NCBI GenBank assembly: GCA_900660155.1
Contig: CABFPE010000016.1
Coordinates: forward strand, 1,902,597-1,966,596
Reading direction: 5' to 3'
From: Hofstenia miamia
Taxonomy: Eukaryota > Xenacoelomorpha > Acoela > Hofsteniidae
Length of the DNA stretch: 64,000 nucleotides
Shown here: one piece after another, positions 47,350 to 60,395 of the stretch
How the letters are laid out: the number at the start of each line of letters is the position of its first letter
Position numbering within the stretch: the stretch's first letter is position 1
Program-made: the position numbers and the translations under genes
Notes under the pieces: model-generated
What the model saw: only the letters and a program-made list of their open reading frames with translations
Database searches by the model: none
Told to the model about the DNA's origin: nothing

Positions 47350-50300
47350 GTCTCCCAACAATTACCTCCGATTGTGATAGTACAGTTTTTTCATTGTTTT
47401 ATTATGAGAAACCTAAATAATTCGAATATCTTGTTCACAGACAAAAATCTGGGAAATGGTAAGGAAGTTTGAAGTACAATTGAAGTGGGCACTAAATGAA
47501 TGCAAAAAAATTCTTCTTATACAAAAGATTATATCTCTGCATCTACCCTAAGCAATTGATTATTTACAACGCCATTGTTTATTTCTTTAAAATAATTAAC
47601 AAAATACCACCCTACCACTATAATTTCATTTCCAATGCATTGTCTCAATCAAAATGAAAGATCAAGAAGCTTTTCATGCAATAAATTTAATAGAAGAATT
47701 ATGGGCCAATCGTTTAGAATGCAATTTAGAATTGGAATCGATTACTAAACGATTTAAGAAGCATTGAAGTATTGAAAAAATGCAAGTAGAAGTTGAAATC
47801 GTTCATACTCAAACAAAAACTCATATTCACAAGAACTTGGTTAGGATTTAAGTTTTATAACAGTTATTATATTACATATTAGAATTGGATTGGAATTGAT
47901 TGGACAACCAAAATTTACTATTCATTGTATTCCAAATGGATTTTCATGGGAATAATTTTACAAAAATTTCCAAGACATCAAAGTTATATTAATAATTCAT
48001 TTTCTTAATATTTCCTCATACAATTAAAATAATTGATTTGGAATTATCTGAATGTAGTGCGCCATATCACGGTAAATAATTGGCTCTTAAACGTGTGAGC
48101 ATAGTTCTATATATCAACAAAATAAGTACGTATTGTAAAATTTTATTTGTTTAGAATACAATGACTCGAGCAGTCGAGAAATTGGTATTTCAGGATTATT
48201 GTGTTTTGGTATTCTAATCGGGCACTACATGAAAAATAAATTTCTCAAAGACATTGGTAGCTTACCGTTTTATCTTGTAATTGAATCTGCATCGCAATTC
48301 GGTCATATGATATACATACATATTGATAAAATCTAGCTGATCTACTTGGCCTACTTTTGGAACTCTTTTACACTGATATTTTAACACCAATGGAAAGCGA
48401 AGTATTTGTGTATTAGAAGTAGTCAATTCCGGAGAGTCCAAGCAGAATAGGACCCTTGATGTTTATCTGTGTGGTCATGAAGCAAGCACTGAGTTTTTTT
48501 CTCGTTTAACAGTCTTCACCTTCGGAGTTTAAATATGTAAAGCACCCGTCATTATGTTCTTCTGCCGTGGGTTGAGTATATTGGAATTTTATTGATGAGG
48601 TCTCCTTCTATTATGTCCTAGTTCTAAGAAATTAAGCTATGCACTTTTAATGGTTTTCAAATTTGTAGAGGATAAAAAGTATTGTATGAAAAATTATAAA
48701 ATTTTGCTCCCAGGATTTAAATAAATCTGTCACACTCCCAGTTCAAAAATTCTTTGCGATCCCGCTTGAATGTTCCAGCAAGACTCTAAGAGGGGTGCAG
48801 GCTTTAGAACTGAAACTTGTCATGGACAAAAAACATAGGGTGATTAACAGAGGTTTTCATAATTGAGAGTGGTTTATCGACTATAGGATCCCATATTTTA
48901 GCCTCATTATTGTCAAATAAAGCAAATGCATTTTTTCTGTAATGATAATTCTGATTTTTTTGCGTTTACTTTGAAATTATGCATTTTCTGGTTTACTAGG
49001 GAAATCCAGACCTTAATTATCAAATGCACAGTGAATCTCTATTATACTTACATATATTTTACATGAAATTAAAAGCATCTTATTTATGGTGTTAAGAAAT
49101 TTTGGATTAGCAAACTCAAACTTAAATTGGAATACAATTAGGTTTCTGGAATTTGAAATATTGGATTGGATTGGATAGGACAGAAAAATCTGTCCTATGA
49201 AAAAGCCTGTAAATATTCCCCATTTTTATCGTTTTTTTGTATTTCATGATGTTATTTTGCTAATTTTGTCAGTTTTCTTGTTGTAGTAATTAACCGAATT
49301 ATGACGATTTTATCTTATCTAATATCAGGCTGTATATGCTTATTTTTGGAATTGTGGGAAAATGTTGTTCCATGACAATAAATGACAGCTTGTGATAATT
49401 TTTTCCTCTCAAGTGTAGTTTACATGGCATGAAATAACCCAAATAAAAATGTCACATTGTTTTTTTCAATTTTTCAATAGCTTGTATTAAAGCGTCGCTG
49501 ATAGAAATACCGTTACGAAAACCATGTGTTTTGGAATAAATATTATGTTCGCAAGTACTCATTAATTTGATTATTATATATATATAAAGAAAATAATTTT
49601 GAAATCATACTAAGAACAAAGAACACCAAAATAGCAGACGCAATTATATTAAAGAAAGAAGATCATAATTATATTTTAAACAAGAAAGTTAATTACATCA
49701 AAAGAACTTGTTTATTTTAGTTAATGCATGCATATGTGATTTTTTAATTATTTAGTGTAGTATTCTTGTAGTTTTATTTGCCGCAATATTATATTATGAC
49801 GATGACCCATAAGTGGTTGAATGCATCAATAAGTGCTTACAAATTAAATGAATACATATATATATATACATTTAATAATTAAGATCTGTTGAATTTTAGG
49901 AAACTGCAAAAATATAGAATATAATAGAATTTCTTACTAAGTATATTGGTGAAAACTTACCTAAAAACCTAGGCTAATCACTGAAGTTAGTGAAAAAAAA
50001 GAAAAGTGTATATTATACTTCGTTGTAAAAAAATTCATCAATGAAAAACAAAGCCTATAAAAACTTTCGCAGAAAAATTGTAATGAAAGCCTGCCAAATG
50101 TTTTATGAAAAAGGCCAGAAAAATCAGTAAATATTTTAAATGAACGAGTTATGAAACTAGGAATGAACGGTAATCTATCTACAAACGCTAAACATCGCTA
50201 TCATAAGCATCACAATATAAGAAAACAGGATGATCCCTATAAACCTAGATGTATTACCTTAGTATAACTCTAGAAAGAAGCAAAGAAAATTATTGGATCA

Positions 50301-50395
50301 AAGCTAAAGACTACTGTGGTAGGCAATTAAGCAAAAGAACCAAAGAAATAGAGCAAAGCCAAAGAAGTCCTAACAATGTATAAATTCAAAAATTA
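47350..50395. other. AT-rich non-coding DNA
   Basis: No gene was recognised. Stretches rich in TTGGATTGGAATTGATTGGA-like words (47700-47960 and 49120-49190) may be one diverged dispersed repeat. Confidence 0.4.
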
Positions 50396-50640
50396 AATCG
50401 TTGAGGCGGTACATATCAATATAAAAACACATTTTGGAATATTGCAATAACCCATGGAATCAAATGGATAAAGATACTCGATCCTTAAAAAAGAATTGTA
50501 TACTACTCATCAAAGATATTCATCAATCATTGTAAGGAATTAAGTGAATATTTGTCAATCAACTTAATGAAAATGGCAAAGAATTTAACACTGGAGAGCT
50601 TGTCAATAGCTTAGGAAGTACTTTGGAATCATATATATTG
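50395..50640 (+). mobile_element. Possible C-terminal fragment of a non-LTR RT
   Basis: A plus-strand reading gives KHILEYCNNPWNQMDKDTRS, LKKNCILLIKDIHQ and NENGKEF. 'HLEYC...W.P...KD...LEK.Q' is the usual block after the RT palm in LINE proteins. It is short and broken; it could instead be chance. Confidence 0.4.
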
Positions 50641-50859
50641 AATGGACTTATTTGCTTACGTCATATATAAAATATAAAAAACAACTAGACTGTAAAACAC
50701 GTTTTGACAGAATATATGAAAATTATTAAAAATACGAATTTTTCTCAACATTGACAACATTAGGAAAGGCGATCCTTTTCGGTTGATAAAAATTTGCTAA
50801 CGGAATAAATAAGCACAATGAAATTGCAGTAAATGCTCGATAACAAATATAAGGGTATA

Positions 50860-50865
50860 TTTATT
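50860..50865 (-). promoter_or_regulatory. Possible YARS2 polyadenylation signal
   Basis: AATAAA on the minus strand, six bases after the YARS2 stop codon. The closeness would give an almost absent 3' UTR, so a more distal site is also possible. Confidence 0.3.
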
Positions 50866-50870
50866 GACAA

Positions 50871-53800
50871 TTACAACCATTGAATAATAAAAAATTTCTT
50901 CTTGCCGAAGCGAATAAAACTAAGTCTTTTGTGTGTAATAATAATGTCGGTGAGAAATTCATTGGGATCAAAATATCTCACCCCATTGATAGAAATGGCC
51001 CCTTGTTTAATCGCAGCTACTGCTGAGGGTTCATGTTCAATCACTCTGCCTTCCTTAACTAACTCTAGCATCGTGATTTTTTCTCTAGAAACCAAATTGG
51101 AAGATTCAACGCTTTTTATTAAGTCTTTTAGGACATCATCTTCTAAGTGAAGAAAATCTGAGTCTAACAAAGCTTGAGTGCAACGTAAAGCCCTCTGAAG
51201 TCCAGATGGTCCGTGCACAAGCATTGTAAGCTCAGAGCCCAATGTAGCTTGAAGACTTCGCTTTGAAGGATTCTAAAGACATCTTTTCAATCTTAACATT
51301 GATTATATTTGTTCTTTTGACATTTAATCCAATATTACTTTAGCAATGTAAATATTACATTGATATAAAAATTACCCAAAACCTTAATAAACAAATAACA
51401 AATGTATGACTTAGAATTCAATTGTCATTGTTTATTTTATTAGGGAGTCACCATCTTACAAAAATTAATACAACTAAAATTGCACATTATTTCATAGCGA
51501 ATGCAACTACCAGTATATTAACAAACTCCATGTGCGCGCTTTACGTAATATAAATTCTCTGACTGATCATTTAATACGCCCTAACATAATAGAGTTCAAA
51601 AGTTCGGTTATTGCCAAATGAACATACTGAAGTAAAGATTTATATTGTTTTATACAAATGAAGCCACGTGAGCTTTAATGCACACCGAAAACCGTTAGCC
51701 AACTGCAAAACATCAAAAATGATATGTGGACATCAAATCATTCTTGATACAGGCATTGACAATATTTCCTATGCAAAATAACTAAGAATGAAAATAAATT
51801 GTAGTATTGTAGTACGTGATATCCTACCATTGAAGCAGAGTATTTTTGCAGTGGAACGAAACAAAAGTTAAAACAAAGCATTCACTGAATATTTGTTATA
51901 TGAAGAATATTTGAAAAAATATATCTGATCAAAAGCCTCAAATGTAATACTCCTCCTAACCAAGGTTTAGATGCCTTGGCTGCAAATGTTACACATAAAT
52001 TTTGAAACGCTCCATGTGCAGTTTTTACTCTTTGAGAAGCTTCGTACATTAAATTGGCCGGAAGGTCCTCAAAAAAATTTATCTGAATTTTCTTATGAAA
52101 CATGTATTGCCCATCTGTTATATAATTGTGCTGCAAAATCAAACCTCAGTTCACAGCAGTTGATAATTTATACCCAGTATGAAAGCAGCAACAATCAAGA
52201 ATGCTACAAGGAGACATGGTTCACGAATTGGTGTCCCTCCTCAGCCAGTTTTTGCAAGTGTTTATTATAGCGAAATGCTTCCAAAGGTTTCAGGGAACTT
52301 CATGGTGTCATTGTCATGCATGCGAAGGAATTCAAAAAAATATTTGTTAGTAATTGTTCAATATTATTCTCAATTACACACCATATTTACAGAATCTATC
52401 ATTACACAATTGTTAAAGTAGATATCATTTTGATGTTGCTTTTAAGGATGAAAAATTAGTAAGTACACTCAAAAATCACTTCTTAACAATGATGTTGAAG
52501 GAATAATAAAGCAGAAAATAGAAGAATTTTGTCAACTGAATAAAACCATGATCGCTTGAAATTGTTGGAAAGTCACAGGATATCTTGTAGAAAGTGAACG
52601 TTTATACCTGTATCGGTTAGTTATAATTTTCTTAGAAATTACTAAAAGTTTGCATGATATACATATATAAAAAAGAGTTTCTTAAGAATTGTTTTAGCCC
52701 CGCCCGAGGCACACATTTTAATTAGTATGTTATTTTGTAGGCTTACACTATATTGTGCAAAAACTCAACAATTTAAATTAGTTATTGTTCAAAATTTTGC
52801 AAAAAATATACAATTGTGAACTTAAATATGTAAATATAGAACAATTTAGGGTTACGAAATAAGTGCTTCCATATTTCAATTAAATTAAATTAAAATAAAT
52901 ATTCTGGTAAAAATTTTTAATTTAAATTTTAATCTAAAAAAAACAGAAATCTTTAGCAAAGAGCCAAATTTACAACAATATTGAAAATACATGCCAAATT
53001 TTAGAAATCAGAAAGAAATTATTTAAATATTTTTTATAGAATTTAATCAAACTGTATAAGTAGTCAATATTTACATTTTAATGGTCACAAATGTTGATTT
53101 TTGTAATTCTTAGTTTTAGATATTCTTAACTAACTGAGTATGCGGACAATCTGAAAAAAAACAGCGGCTAAATACATATTTCGTAGTCCTTAATATTTGT
53201 ATTAAAAATATTGTATAACAAGAGAAATAAAAAAGTTTAAAGTAAAAAATGCACCTTACTAAAATGGTTTACTAAATAAATGTCTTTTAAAACAATTAAC
53301 AAAATGTGAATGACTTACAAGTCAATAATCAAAATAATTGATAGTATGCAACAGTAAGTAATAATTCAAATTCAAATTTTAACATACTTGGATATTGAAC
53401 ATTGTTTGAAGTTTAAAACCATTTAAATATTGCTTCACAAATTTTAAAAATTCAAGTTTGACTTGAAACCTATTGATTAGAGGGTGAGTCGGGTTGTTAG
53501 TTAGGAAGTGTCAGAATGTTTCATTGCTGAAATTTACTTTTCAATTGAAATGAATGCAATTTCTTCTTTATCGACGCTAAAAACATACTAAATACGTATT
53601 CATCCATTTTCAGATAACCTAATAATTAAGTAATTCACCAATGTGAAAATACAAAATGCAATAACTCGAAAATCTGACGATATAGGCTGGAAAATTTTGT
53701 ACCCTTTCGTAGTTAAAATATGAATAATTTTTCTGGTGTAACTTCTCTTGAAGAACGTCTCATTGCACACATCATCACAACATTCGAAGTATTTATATAA

Positions 53801-55735
53801 AAAAGACTGAATATTGTTAACACAGATTTATAGAATTTTGGAAATTTTAAAATAAATCTGAAATTTAAATAACCTCAAGATGGCGTTCTATAAGTAAGCT
53901 GAGTTCATCTGGATGCATTAAAGAGAAATATTTGATGTATTCAGTTGCGTTGATGTCAGTAAGTCTCATAAAATGCTGATAAAATTCGTAAGGCGATGTC
54001 AGGTTAGAGTCTAACCAGAGAGAATTCCCATGTGACTTCCCCAATTTATGCCCATCGGAAGTTGTTAAAAGTGGAAGAGTAATACCAAAAGTCTCGTCAC
54101 CTGTGACCTTTTTAATGAGCTCATAACTAAAGGAAAGTGGCAATAGTTATAAATGCATTATCAACGACTCTAGTGAGACATCTTATATAATTATAACCCT
54201 ATGAAACAGGGCCACTTAATTATACAAAACATCAAGAATACAATAACGTGAACAGCACATCACAAAAATTATACCCAGTGACAATGTTCCCCATCTGATC
54301 ACTTCCTCCAAGCTGAATTTTGACATTGTGTTGTTTGAACAAATGAAGAAAATCAAAAGCTTGAAAAGATTGATACAAAAATTCGGAGAAATTCATCCCT
54401 TCAGGAGAAGCTAAGCGGGTCTTTACACTGGTACGTGACAGTAGCTGTCCCATTCTTAAAGGCCGACCTACAGTTGAAACAAAATCCAAAACATGAAGGT
54501 CGTTCCACCAAGAAGAATTATTGAGAACAGTAAATCTAGAAATCGATCTCGTTATATGGAACAGTCACTAATGTATTATATGGATTCTAATTATAATAAT
54601 ATAATTATACCAAAAATATACATTATAAAAAATAAGATACCTTTCATTTACACATTTGAAATGTTGACAATAATTTTGAAAAATTGAATCTATAGATTTG
54701 GAAATGCACAATGCGTTATGATGAAGATCATCTGAAGATATGGGATTTCTTGTGGATGATCGACCACTGGGATCCCCGACGGCTCCAGTCGCTTCACCTA
54801 ATTTAAAACAAGTGGTTATGTTGGATGATATCATTTATAAATATATAACTATGATCATATATAAGAAACTTAAAATCAACACCTTCCAACCTATTACAAA
54901 TAGACGACCAAAGAAAAAGCAATTAGATACTTGATATTTAAGGCCACTAACTAACAAAAAATATGAGCAACAACTGAAAAATTTCATTACTTGCCGACAA
55001 TTCTTAATCGAAAAATCGTCTAGATATAAACATCAATTAACATCATAAATAATGAAGGAAGTGCTACCCTTAATAAAAACTACAAGGGGGAGAGAACATT
55101 AGCAAGAAAATTGTACAAAAAATGCAAGTGCAAAATATAAAACCTCCTGTTTGTATGGACAAGCCAATGTTCAAGTATATTTAAATTCTTATATTTAAAC
55201 CCAAAACTCTATTTTAATTGAAAAGTAAGCAAAACACGGATTAGTTTGGGAAAAATTAAATACTATTCTGAAAAATATCAATACTAAAACAAGCTTTATA
55301 ATTTATAAACTAAATGTCATGAAATTGATCTACCATGTAAAAGCCAGCTATACACAACAATTCATTCTTCTAGTAGCAAAAACTCACTAAAAATGAAGGT
55401 TCACTGTTTGCCGGCGTTTTAAATAAAATCAGTCAACTTACGCTGTGTATGTTAAATGTAACAGCAAAAAGCTAAATTAGTAACTTACCTACAAGTGCGT
55501 AGCAATGAAAGCCGAATTGATGAAACCGTAGCAAAGTATTAATGCAAAGAAGATTGCCTATATGCAATGAAGCTGCGGTAGGATCAAAGCCACAATACAC
55601 ACCAACCTTCAAATCTTTAATGGCAGGCGGAAGTGGATTCGGGAATGTACCACCGAGAAGTCGCCGTGATGCAAGATCTGCATATATAGTTGAAAACGTA
55701 CGGTGGAATGCAAATGCATTCCTAGATGATAACAT
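50871..55735 (-). CDS. YARS2: Mitochondrial tyrosyl-tRNA synthetase
   Basis: Five minus-strand exons with matching phases: 55735-55489, 54797-54641, 54535-54275, 54126-53874 and 51272-50871, giving 439 residues (human YARS2 is slightly longer). The enzyme charges mitochondrial tRNA-Tyr with tyrosine. The N-terminus MLSSRNAFAFHRTFSTIYAD is basic, hydrophobic and lacks acids up to Asp20, as expected for a matrix-targeting peptide. The class I signature 1 is LHIGNLL (HIGN at residues 58-61) after YCGFDPTAASLHIG; signature 2 is KLGKS (249-253), the KMSKS loop. QLGGSDQMGNIVTGYELI crosses the exon 3/4 junction and holds the tyrosine-binding GSDQ. The last exon encodes the C-terminal domain with an S4-like RNA-binding segment (GAISINGVRYFDPNEF, SFIRFGKKKFFIIQWL). 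Donor of exon 4 is the weak GTTATT; intron 4 is about 2.6 kb. The gene starts 608 bp downstream of CSN5 on the same strand. Confidence 0.95.
51273..53873. other. YARS2 intron 4
   Basis: AT-rich, about 2.6 kb. Open frames at 51882-52421 on both strands have no recognised domain and overlap each other. No exon-like sequence fitting the protein was found, and none is needed. Confidence 0.6.
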
Positions 55736-56343
55736 ACTAACAAGGTATTAACTTATTTCCATGCTAAAAATAATCGCTACGATCAACCAACGTTATAGCT
55801 GGACGTAATATCATGAAATAATGCAGTAAATTTAAAATTACACAAAATTAATAACAAAATCAGATACCAGGTTTTTGAAAAATCGAACAAAAAACGCAAA
55901 AATTTTGTAGATAACATTAGAATAGCAATGCTCTTTCTGATCTACAGATGTGCCAAAGCAATAAAAAATCACATCTTAGGGTATACATATATTTTAGCCT
56001 TATTTTGGAAAGCGTTTTTACAAACATGTACTTAATCAGACAGACAGGCTTTTTAAATTTGAATTTTCAATTTTTGCGATTCTAACTTTGATTAATAATA
56101 ATACAGTCTTTACCCAAAAAAATTAAAAGAAGGGATACTAGAACTTATACAAATTTGCATCATTTTTCTACCAGTTATTAGACATAAATAAAAATTCATA
56201 AATATTTATTAACCTTTGTCCTCAAAAGTGGATTAAACTCACAATAATTAAAACTGAAAATGAAAAATCATCTATTTTGATAACACTAAATGTAGAAAAC
56301 TATAATATTAATATCTTATTGGGTGTTTTGGTTTTATTTACAT
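55736..56343. other. Intergenic spacer between CSN5 and YARS2
   Basis: 608 bp, AT-rich. It must hold the CSN5 3' UTR and any YARS2 promoter and 5' UTR. No clear TATA box or initiator could be picked out against the AT background. Confidence 0.5.
56215..56220 (-). promoter_or_regulatory. Possible CSN5 polyadenylation signal
   Basis: AATAAA on the minus strand about 125 bases after the CSN5 stop. A second AATAAA at 56333-56338 lies only a few bases after the stop. Confidence 0.35.
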
Positions 56344-57540
56344 TTAAATGACTGAGTTAAATAGTTTTTCTTTGATTAATTGTCCCATTAAACCTTGTAG
56401 ACATTCGCTTGTAATGTTGCAACAATCAGCTGTGATTTTAGAAAGTTTTTCTTGGGAGCTATCTTGACCATTTCCAAAACTACGGCCAAATTGATTTTCA
56501 GAGTGTTCTAACTTATCACTGATATCAGCAATTTGTCCTAAAACAAAACTTACAATTTTCTATATAATGCGAAGACATACTTTAATAGAACAGATTACAT
56601 CATTAGGTATTTCAAATAGATACCTGTAGTGTATTGAGAATTAGTTATTAGGGGAGATGAACTCAGAGTATCTAACCAATACCGGTTCCAAAGCAAATCC
56701 AAAAGACGTTTGTCTAGAGAAGACTTGAAATATGACACATCCAAACTGTAATAACTTTTACAATGAACCCCATAATCAGCAATTTTATTAAGGGGTATCG
56801 TCTGATATTCAGAAGGTGGTTCATCAGGAGGTTGATATCCTTTGGGATATGTTCTGAAAGCTCCAAGTGTAACAGCCCCAGAAGACATTGTACGCACCGG
56901 ATCAATGACAATGGCAACAAATGGATCCTAAAAAATATAATCATGGAAAATATATCTACTACATAAAAAAGATTTAAAATACAAATATTGAGAGAACAAA
57001 ATATGTATTTACTTGAAATTGCTGATTTGACATTTGCGTGCTGACATCAATCCCAGATAACCAACAACCATACCCAGGGTGAGAGTGATACCAACCTAAT
57101 ACATTTTCTAAACGCCCAATTCGTTTAGCTTGCTCTACATAGTTCGTCATATATTCATAAGCAGCTGTATGTGCATTAACTCGGGTTTCAGTGCCCTCAA
57201 CGGGCAAAGCAAAACAATCCATAACAATCATAGTTTCGCCATCGACCTATGTAAAAAAGCATTTGACAGCAGTTAATAGATATCAATTTACCTTTCCTAA
57301 AAGTAGTCCCATCACTTCTAATGAACCACCGGATCTAGCATGTGTTAACATTTTAAGTAAAGCCAGGGCAGAAATGCGGCAATATGCAAAATAATTAGGT
57401 CTAGATGACCAAGGTTTTGTGGTTAGAATTTCACGCTGTTGTTCTGCATCGTACTTAAATATATCGTCGATAGTATTTACAGTACTTATAGCATTTTCAG
57501 TTTCCCACTGATGACGAGCAAGTGAACTCCCAGACGCCAT
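56344..57540 (-). CDS. COPS5: COP9 signalosome subunit 5 (JAMM deneddylase)
   Basis: Four minus-strand coding exons: 57540-57292 (ATG, phase 0), 57246-57013 (phase 0), 56927-56624 (phase 1) and 56537-56344 (stop TAA). They join cleanly into 326 residues (human CSN5 has 334). The protein is the catalytic subunit of the COP9 signalosome and removes NEDD8 from cullins, controlling cullin-RING ubiquitin ligases in nucleus and cytosol. The MPN+/JAMM zinc site is complete: Glu75 in [10 protein letters not shown], His137 and His139 in [16 protein letters not shown], and Asp150. Downstream blocks [10 protein letters not shown] and [13 protein letters not shown] are strongly conserved. The last exon encodes the C-terminal helices ([29 protein letters not shown]) that pack into the CSN helical bundle. 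Introns are short (45, 85 and 86 bp). Nothing suggests inactivation. Confidence 0.97.
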
Positions 57541-58640
57541 TTCTGAAATTTAAGAAACTATTATTAATAAATTTGCACATAAGAAAAACTGCAAATCCAT
57601 ACAAGTAACTATCAACATTAAGCAAAATTGTCATTGAAAATTTCTAAATTGTTAAGTTTGTAACTGACAAATGTGGATCATTTCTAAAACGAAAATTTAG
57701 CAATGATTATAAGAAACACAAAATACTGTTGACAATGATAACCAATATGAAGTGTTTATCTGCATTAGTCATAATCAAGATGTACTAATTGAAATGGGTT
57801 TAAGTGTTTAACTTTCAGGAATAAAAGAAACCTTCGAATCAAACGAATGCAGTATGTCTAGTAATAACCTAAGATTAATTTGATTTAACCATAACAAAAT
57901 CGTTTATTAGACTAGTTTTCAAAATTTCCATTGCCTAAGCATAGCGAACAACTTCAATTTTTAAGACTTTTGAATATTGCTTAACCTTATTCGACCTGGG
58001 GAGTACTCTCGATCACATATTGCACATATAATTGGCACTCAAATACTTGTGAAGCTTTCTTAATGAGACTTAGTGACTTTTAATATTAGTGTGAAAAAAA
58101 TTAATTTAACCGTCTATATGTGCATTGGTTAAATTATTACACATTTTGTTTAGATTTTACATGTGCATGTATTTTATATTTTACTATCAAAAAATTATAG
58201 AACAACAAATAGCACCCAATTTAAATTATGATTATTATTGTCTACAATATTAGCAGATTTATACGCAAATACAGAATATAAATAGTATTTTCAGAAAAAT
58301 ATTATAACCGATATATACTATTATTGTTAGGAGAAACAAGATAGAATTTTAGAAAACAAACAAGCGGATGCTCTCTTACCTTAATATCCAGAATAAACAT
58401 TAGCAAATAAAAAATCAGTCAATCTAATAACGAAACAGAAAGAATATTTTTAACAACGAATATCATCTTCATTAAAGGAAAATCTCTTTATTGTCAGAAA
58501 ATACAAAAAATAGCATTTCAATTACCCAGTCACACCTAATGTACAAATAATTCAATAAATGCAATGTGTATTTTGACTATTTAATAAACCTATTACTCAA
58601 AATAAAGATTTGCAGAATAGGCTATAAAATAAATCAAACT
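57541..58640. other. CSN5 upstream region
   Basis: AT-rich, no gene recognised. It presumably contains the CSN5 promoter and 5' UTR. No element could be assigned. Confidence 0.4.
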
Positions 58641-58975
58641 ATTGTTCAATCTACATATACTCCAAAGCGATCAAATAGTAAAAACTTTGAACGCGGTGCA
58701 GAAGTTACTCGATAAAATAAGAACAAACTTTCCTCTTCGGGATCAGTTCTTTCGCTTTGCTCACTCAGCCATCTGCTTCTACTTCATCTTCTGTAACTAT
58801 CCTCGTTTGATTTTTATTCATTTGTATTGTTTTGATTTTGTGGATAATAGTTTTTTATTATTATTTGAAAACACTCTAATTAATCGGTTTAAATGTGTTC
58901 CAATAGATTCAACTGATTTACAGCTAAAAAAATTTTATGTGGTGTCTTACAAGGTTCAATTCTTTGTTAATCAAT

Positions 58976-59760
58976 AGCTTTCTCTAAAAAGAAACCAATT
59001 CCTGAGCCTAGAGGGTAAAAGTTCCGCATCTGCTTCGACAAATCTCGGTGTGCCTCGGGGTATTATATTGGGCCCAATATTGTTCAACATTGTTTACGAT
59101 GCGCTTCAACTCTCTGACGGTACAGGTATCCTGTTTAAATTTGCCGATGATATTACTAGCTGTATTGCAGGGGAAAATGACCTAGAAAACTCTGAATGTG
59201 CCATCCGTGTGAGATAACACAGTGGTGTGCATTAAACAATTTCATCCTATTGAATCTAAATCGCAGTAGCTCATCATTCATTTTCAACGTTTAGACGTTC
59301 ATCTTAATAGCATTCAAAATATCGAGAGTAAATATGATCATATTATTGGGTGTAACCATTGACAACAAATTGTATTTCAATGATCATGTTGATAGGCTAT
59401 CTAAGAAATTGATCAGAACTTTCCATTACAAGACAAGACGCTAACAAACTTTATAAAAGTCTTTTCCTGACTCAGCTAAATTATTGCAATTCAGTTTGGG
59501 GAGGATTCTCGACAATTGACTACTTGGATATAATTCACAAGAAATTTAATAAGAGCGGTATCATTGATGACTATCAACCCACAAAAAACTCTGGCTAAGG
59601 CGGCTGATGAGAAGCTCTTTACCAAAATAAGTTCAAAGACCACTCACCCTCTCGCTGATATTATCAAAATGAGAGAAGAGTATGCAGTCACAAGATTGAG
59701 AAGCAGCCACCCTGGAACTGATATACTCTTCAAAAAAGTTTTTGAAGCTTTTTCATGACC
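58976..59760 (+). mobile_element. Non-LTR retrotransposon RT 3' half, decayed
   Basis: Plus strand. The frame open from 58976 to about 59217 reads LSLKRNQFLSLEGKSSASAS, then GVPRGIILGPILFNIVYDAL and KFADDITSCIAG, covering the RT 'G.PQG..LGP.LF' block and the FADD catalytic box. After frameshifts come ILLGVTIDNKLYFNDHVDRL (about 59340), LNYCNSVWGGFSTIDYLDII and the C-terminal tail KLFTKISSKTTHPL and RLRSSHPGTDILFKKVFEAF (59564-59758). This family differs from the element at 61.2 kb. The frame upstream of 58976 is not recognisable, so it is 5'-truncated or more decayed there. Confidence 0.85.
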
Positions 59761-59857
59761 GATTCCTCCGCACAGTCTGACTCATTTTACATTTCTCTAT
59801 GCTATATTCCAATAGATTAGTCAGACATACATCTGATTACTTAAATATATTGTTTTA

Positions 59858-60394
59858 TTGTTGAATTCGCCATTTAAATTTACAAATAATTACCTTATTC
59901 ATGCCTCCTGTTCAACACAAACATTCGATTCTCCCTCAGAACATCGCTATATTTCCTTCAAAAATCCACCCCAATCTCCAAGAAGAAAATCTGACAAACC
60001 ACGAAGTCAAGTAAAATCTATCAAACCTGGTACAACCTCATTAATCATTGAAAGCAGCATCCTTCGAAATGTCCGCTAACATAATCTTCTACCTAACCAA
60101 ACCAAGTCCATCCATTCTTATCCTGGTCACAATTCTAGACGTCTTGCTGAAAAGATCTCGCAATATCCAAAAGTTCACGTCAATTCTGTCATTCTAAGCA
60201 CTGGTCTAATCGATGCAATACACTCCACTGATGTTCGAACATTCAAATCAAATATCAATCATCTAGTTGAACAGATTCGTCTTAAATTCTCGCCACGTTT
60301 CATCTACTTCTTAGAAATTACACCAGTCTCCAAATATTCACTCTTACAACAAAATCACGTCATTGATGAATTTAACGAAGTCCTATCACGCGTC
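59858..60394 (+). pseudogene. SGNH/GDSL-esterase-like ORF1 fragment of a non-LTR retrotransposon
   Basis: One frame runs from 59858 with a single stop at 60077-60079. A basic, Ser/Pro-rich leader (NPPQSPRRKSDKPRSQ) precedes SLIIESSILRNV, then SYPGHNSRRLAEKISQYPKV, HVNSVILSTGLIDAIHST and RFIYFLEITPVSKY. The order 'I.DSI.R', 'PG......A..I', 'V..GT.D', 'I....P' matches the SGNH-hydrolase fold found in ORF1 proteins of some CR1-type LINEs. The usual GDS is IESS here and the TGxND block is TGLID, so at least the serine is kept but block III is altered. It sits just 3' of an RT tail and 5' of another EN-RT, as expected for head-to-tail LINE copies. The fragment runs into the N at 60395. Confidence 0.6.
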
Positions 60395-60395
60395 N

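Noticed and set aside
59564-59758. 64-codon frame as an independent small gene
   Set aside because: It is the C-terminal tail of the RT read at 58976-59550 after a frameshift, and its copy at 60476-60670 is the N-bounded duplicate.
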